DNA from: a bacterium
GTDB lineage: Bacteria > Bacillota > Clostridia > Oscillospirales > Oscillospiraceae
Length of the DNA: 14,971 bases
Assembly: GCA_019424865.1 (NCBI GenBank)
Contig: JAHYYS010000063.1
Coordinates: forward strand, 1 to 14,971
Direction of reading: 5' to 3'
Both the position numbers and the translations under genes were made by a program. Shown in pieces: positions 13,780 to 14,971 of this stretch (its first letter is position 1; each line of letters opens with the position of its first letter). The notes below the pieces were generated by a model. It saw only the letters and a list, made by a program, of their open reading frames with translations, did not search any database and was not told the DNA's origin.

Positions 13780-14349
13780 TTATCCTCTCCTTTTGGACAG
13801 GGCCGTTTGAAAGCCGTGGAATATACAGGCAGACAGGGCGGCGGCGAGCCCGTTTAAGATGACGTCGTTGATGTCAAAGCTGCGGCCAAAGACCGGCTGA
13901 AGCAATTCAATTCCCAGACAGGTGACAAGGCCTGCGGCGATGGTCCGCTTCAGGCCGCTCTGGGGCCGGAACAGGGGATAGAAGATTCCGAAGGGGAAAA
14001 ACAGCAAAAAGTTTCCAATCTGCTCCGCGTCGAACGCAAAAGTAGGGATCAGGTTGAACGCCCCGCAGAACCGGCAGATGTGTCTGCCGCTGGGCGCGTG
14101 GTAAAAAAGGAAGTAGTACACAACGCCCATGACATCCAGGAACAGGGTAAGGCATAGCAGCCCCGTGAGATAGCAGACGAACGGGGCGGGAACAACCGTG
14201 CTGGCAAGGCCGCCTGTGCCGTCCCGCTTTACCCGGTACAGCACAAAGAACAGCCCGGCGAGCAGGGCAAACGGGAGTGCCTGAAGGAAATAGCCCGGGT
14301 ATGTGTCGAAGAAAAAATACTGGGCGGTCATGTCGCCGGGGAAGTACAT
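13780..14349 (-). CDS. VanZ-family membrane protein
   Basis: Predicted integral membrane protein of 189 residues with about five hydrophobic segments. VanZ-family hallmarks are FNLIPTFAFD, the segment NFLLFFPFGIFYPLF, and the terminal ELLQPVFGRSFDINDVILN. The first VanZ was linked to low-level teicoplanin resistance, but most family members have no known role. ATG 14349 is fixed by GGAGGAG 7 bases upstream. It lies upstream of, and 4 bases from, the two-domain flavoprotein gene, forming a likely two-gene unit. Confidence 0.85.
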   Translation of the reverse strand: MYFPGDMTAQYFFFDTYPGYFLQALPFALLAGLFFVLYRVKRDGTGGLASTVVPAPFVCYLTGLLCLTLFLDVMGVVYYFLFYHAPSGRHICRFCGAFNLIPTFAFDAEQIGNFLLFFPFGIFYPLFRPQSGLKRTIAAGLVTCLGIELLQPVFGRSFDINDVILNGLAAALSACIFHGFQTALSKRRG

Positions 14350-14385
14350 ACGCCGCTCCTCCTTCGCTTCATTCTCTGCACACTC

Positions 14386-14412
14386 TGTAGGGGCGCACAG
14401 TGTGCGCCCGCC
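14386..14412. repeat. REP-like palindromic intergenic motif
   Basis: GGGCGCAC-AGT-GTGCGCCC forms an 8-bp perfect stem in a frame of TGTAG on the left and GCC on the right, within the 85-base gap between the dehydrogenase and VanZ genes. Short palindromes in a TGTAGGGGCG...CGCCCGCC frame recur between genes in related gut Firmicutes, from memory. It could also serve as a weak terminator for the dehydrogenase gene; no T-run follows on the minus strand. Confidence 0.5.
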
Positions 14413-14434
14413 CGTCTGCGCCCACTTCTGCGGG

Positions 14435-14971
14435 TCACAAAATGGCTTTCAAATGCTCCGCCGCCTCCCGGATATGGCCGAAGAGCTGATCCGGGATATG
14501 GGGCAGCAGCTCCGTCTCCACCCCGGCGGGGGTATAGCGGTTTTTCACTCCCATGAAGATTCCGTCCAGGAACACCGAGCCGCAGTGCCATGCCCCCCGA
14601 AGGGTGAGGAGAATGGACAGGGCCCCGGAGGACAGGGCGGGGGCCACATAGGGCTTGAAGCCCAGCTCCCGCATCCACAGATTGGCGGTGACGGTGAGAT
14701 GGGTCAGCTCCTGGGAGATCGCTTCGTCATAGTGCTCGATGGAGTTTGCGATAAACAGCCCGGTGCCGTGGGGGCCGAAGGAGCGGCCCTCGGTGAGGAA
14801 AGAGGCCAGCCTGGGGTCCCGCTTGGCGTAGTAGGCCGCCCGGGCGTTCATGACCCCCAGGCCAAAGCCCTGAACCTGTTCGGGCCGGAGCCCCTGGCCG
14901 TCCCACTGGCCGTTCTCGTCCTTGTTGCTCTCCAGATAGGCGGTTTTGGCCAGGGGGTCCACCGGGTCGGA
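14435..14971 (-). CDS. Lactate/malate dehydrogenase-like protein, C-terminal part (5' end outside window)
   Basis: The frame is open to the right edge, and 178 codons are seen. It reads like the second half of a divergent NAD-dependent LDH/MDH-superfamily enzyme. SDPVDPLAKTA corresponds to the family's NPVD segment after the nucleotide-binding fold. GFGLGVMNARAAYY corresponds to the VLDSARFRY helix. SFGPHGTGLF corresponds to the GEHGDS loop with the catalytic His. APALSSGALSILLTLRG corresponds to the A-rich helix before the last strands. Agreement is in pattern rather than close identity, and this branch may have another substrate. It ends with TGA 85 bases before VanZ on the same strand. A secure call needs the N-terminal half. 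Confidence 0.6.
   Translation of the reverse strand, partial: SDPVDPLAKTAYLESNKDENGQWDGQGLRPEQVQGFGLGVMNARAAYYAKRDPRLASFLTEGRSFGPHGTGLFIANSIEHYDEAISQELTHLTVTANLWMRELGFKPYVAPALSSGALSILLTLRGAWHCGSVFLDGIFMGVKNRYTPAGVETELLPHIPDQLFGHIREAAEHLKAIL

Noticed and set aside
1..14971. tRNA or rRNA genes, phage or defence genes
   Set aside because: No cloverleaf with a T-loop consensus, no rRNA-like segments and no recognisable defence or phage protein was seen on either strand.

Overview
The window reads as chromosomal DNA from a GC-rich, strictly anaerobic, spore-forming Firmicute, most likely a gut Oscillospiraceae-type organism (Flavonifractor/Lawsonibacter/Oscillibacter neighbourhood). The grounds are a class III anaerobic ribonucleotide reductase, strong purine-rich Shine-Dalgarno sites, a SpoIIQ-like sporulation peptidase, and protein sequences that look like that group. 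The taxon is inference. I see no rRNA, tRNA, CRISPR array, phage gene or transposase gene.

Layout from left to right. The 3' end of nrdD, fused to a redoxin domain, is followed by a structured repeat (copy A), then trxB overlapping a tRNA-dihydrouridine synthase gene, all on the plus strand. A 32-bp palindrome separates these from a minus-strand amidohydrolase and the sodium:solute symporter upstream of it. The minus strand continues with a small ArsB/NhaD-type permease, pyruvate kinase, a two-CBS-domain protein and an M16 zinc peptidase, mostly as single-gene units with their own hairpins. A divergent promoter region leads to a plus-strand alpha/beta hydrolase and the SpoIIQ-like M23 peptidase. 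Copy B of the structured repeat follows, inserted in a terminator. The minus strand then holds a two-domain flavoprotein, a VanZ-family membrane protein and the 3' part of a divergent lactate/malate dehydrogenase-like gene that runs off the right edge.

The most unusual content is non-coding. Two roughly 210-220 bp intergenic elements (about 868-1080 on plus and 12419-12641 on minus) share the same order of five hairpins. Hairpin 1 is conserved in sequence. Hairpins 2, 4 and 5 differ between copies by at least nine paired, compensatory substitutions, while two small loops stay identical. This is what selection on a folded RNA or folded single-stranded DNA looks like. Both copies directly abut a terminator-type hairpin on the same side. 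Copy B sits between two perfect 29-bp copies of the terminator stem-loop, so it appears to have entered a bidirectional terminator and duplicated it. I cannot assign it to a named family from sequence alone.

Functional links are modest. The redoxin domain on NrdD plus a nearby thioredoxin reductase suggests thiol-driven rather than formate-driven deoxynucleotide synthesis. The symporter and amidohydrolase look like an uptake and catabolism pair. The CBS gene starts directly after a terminator-like hairpin whose 3' arm contains its ribosome binding site.
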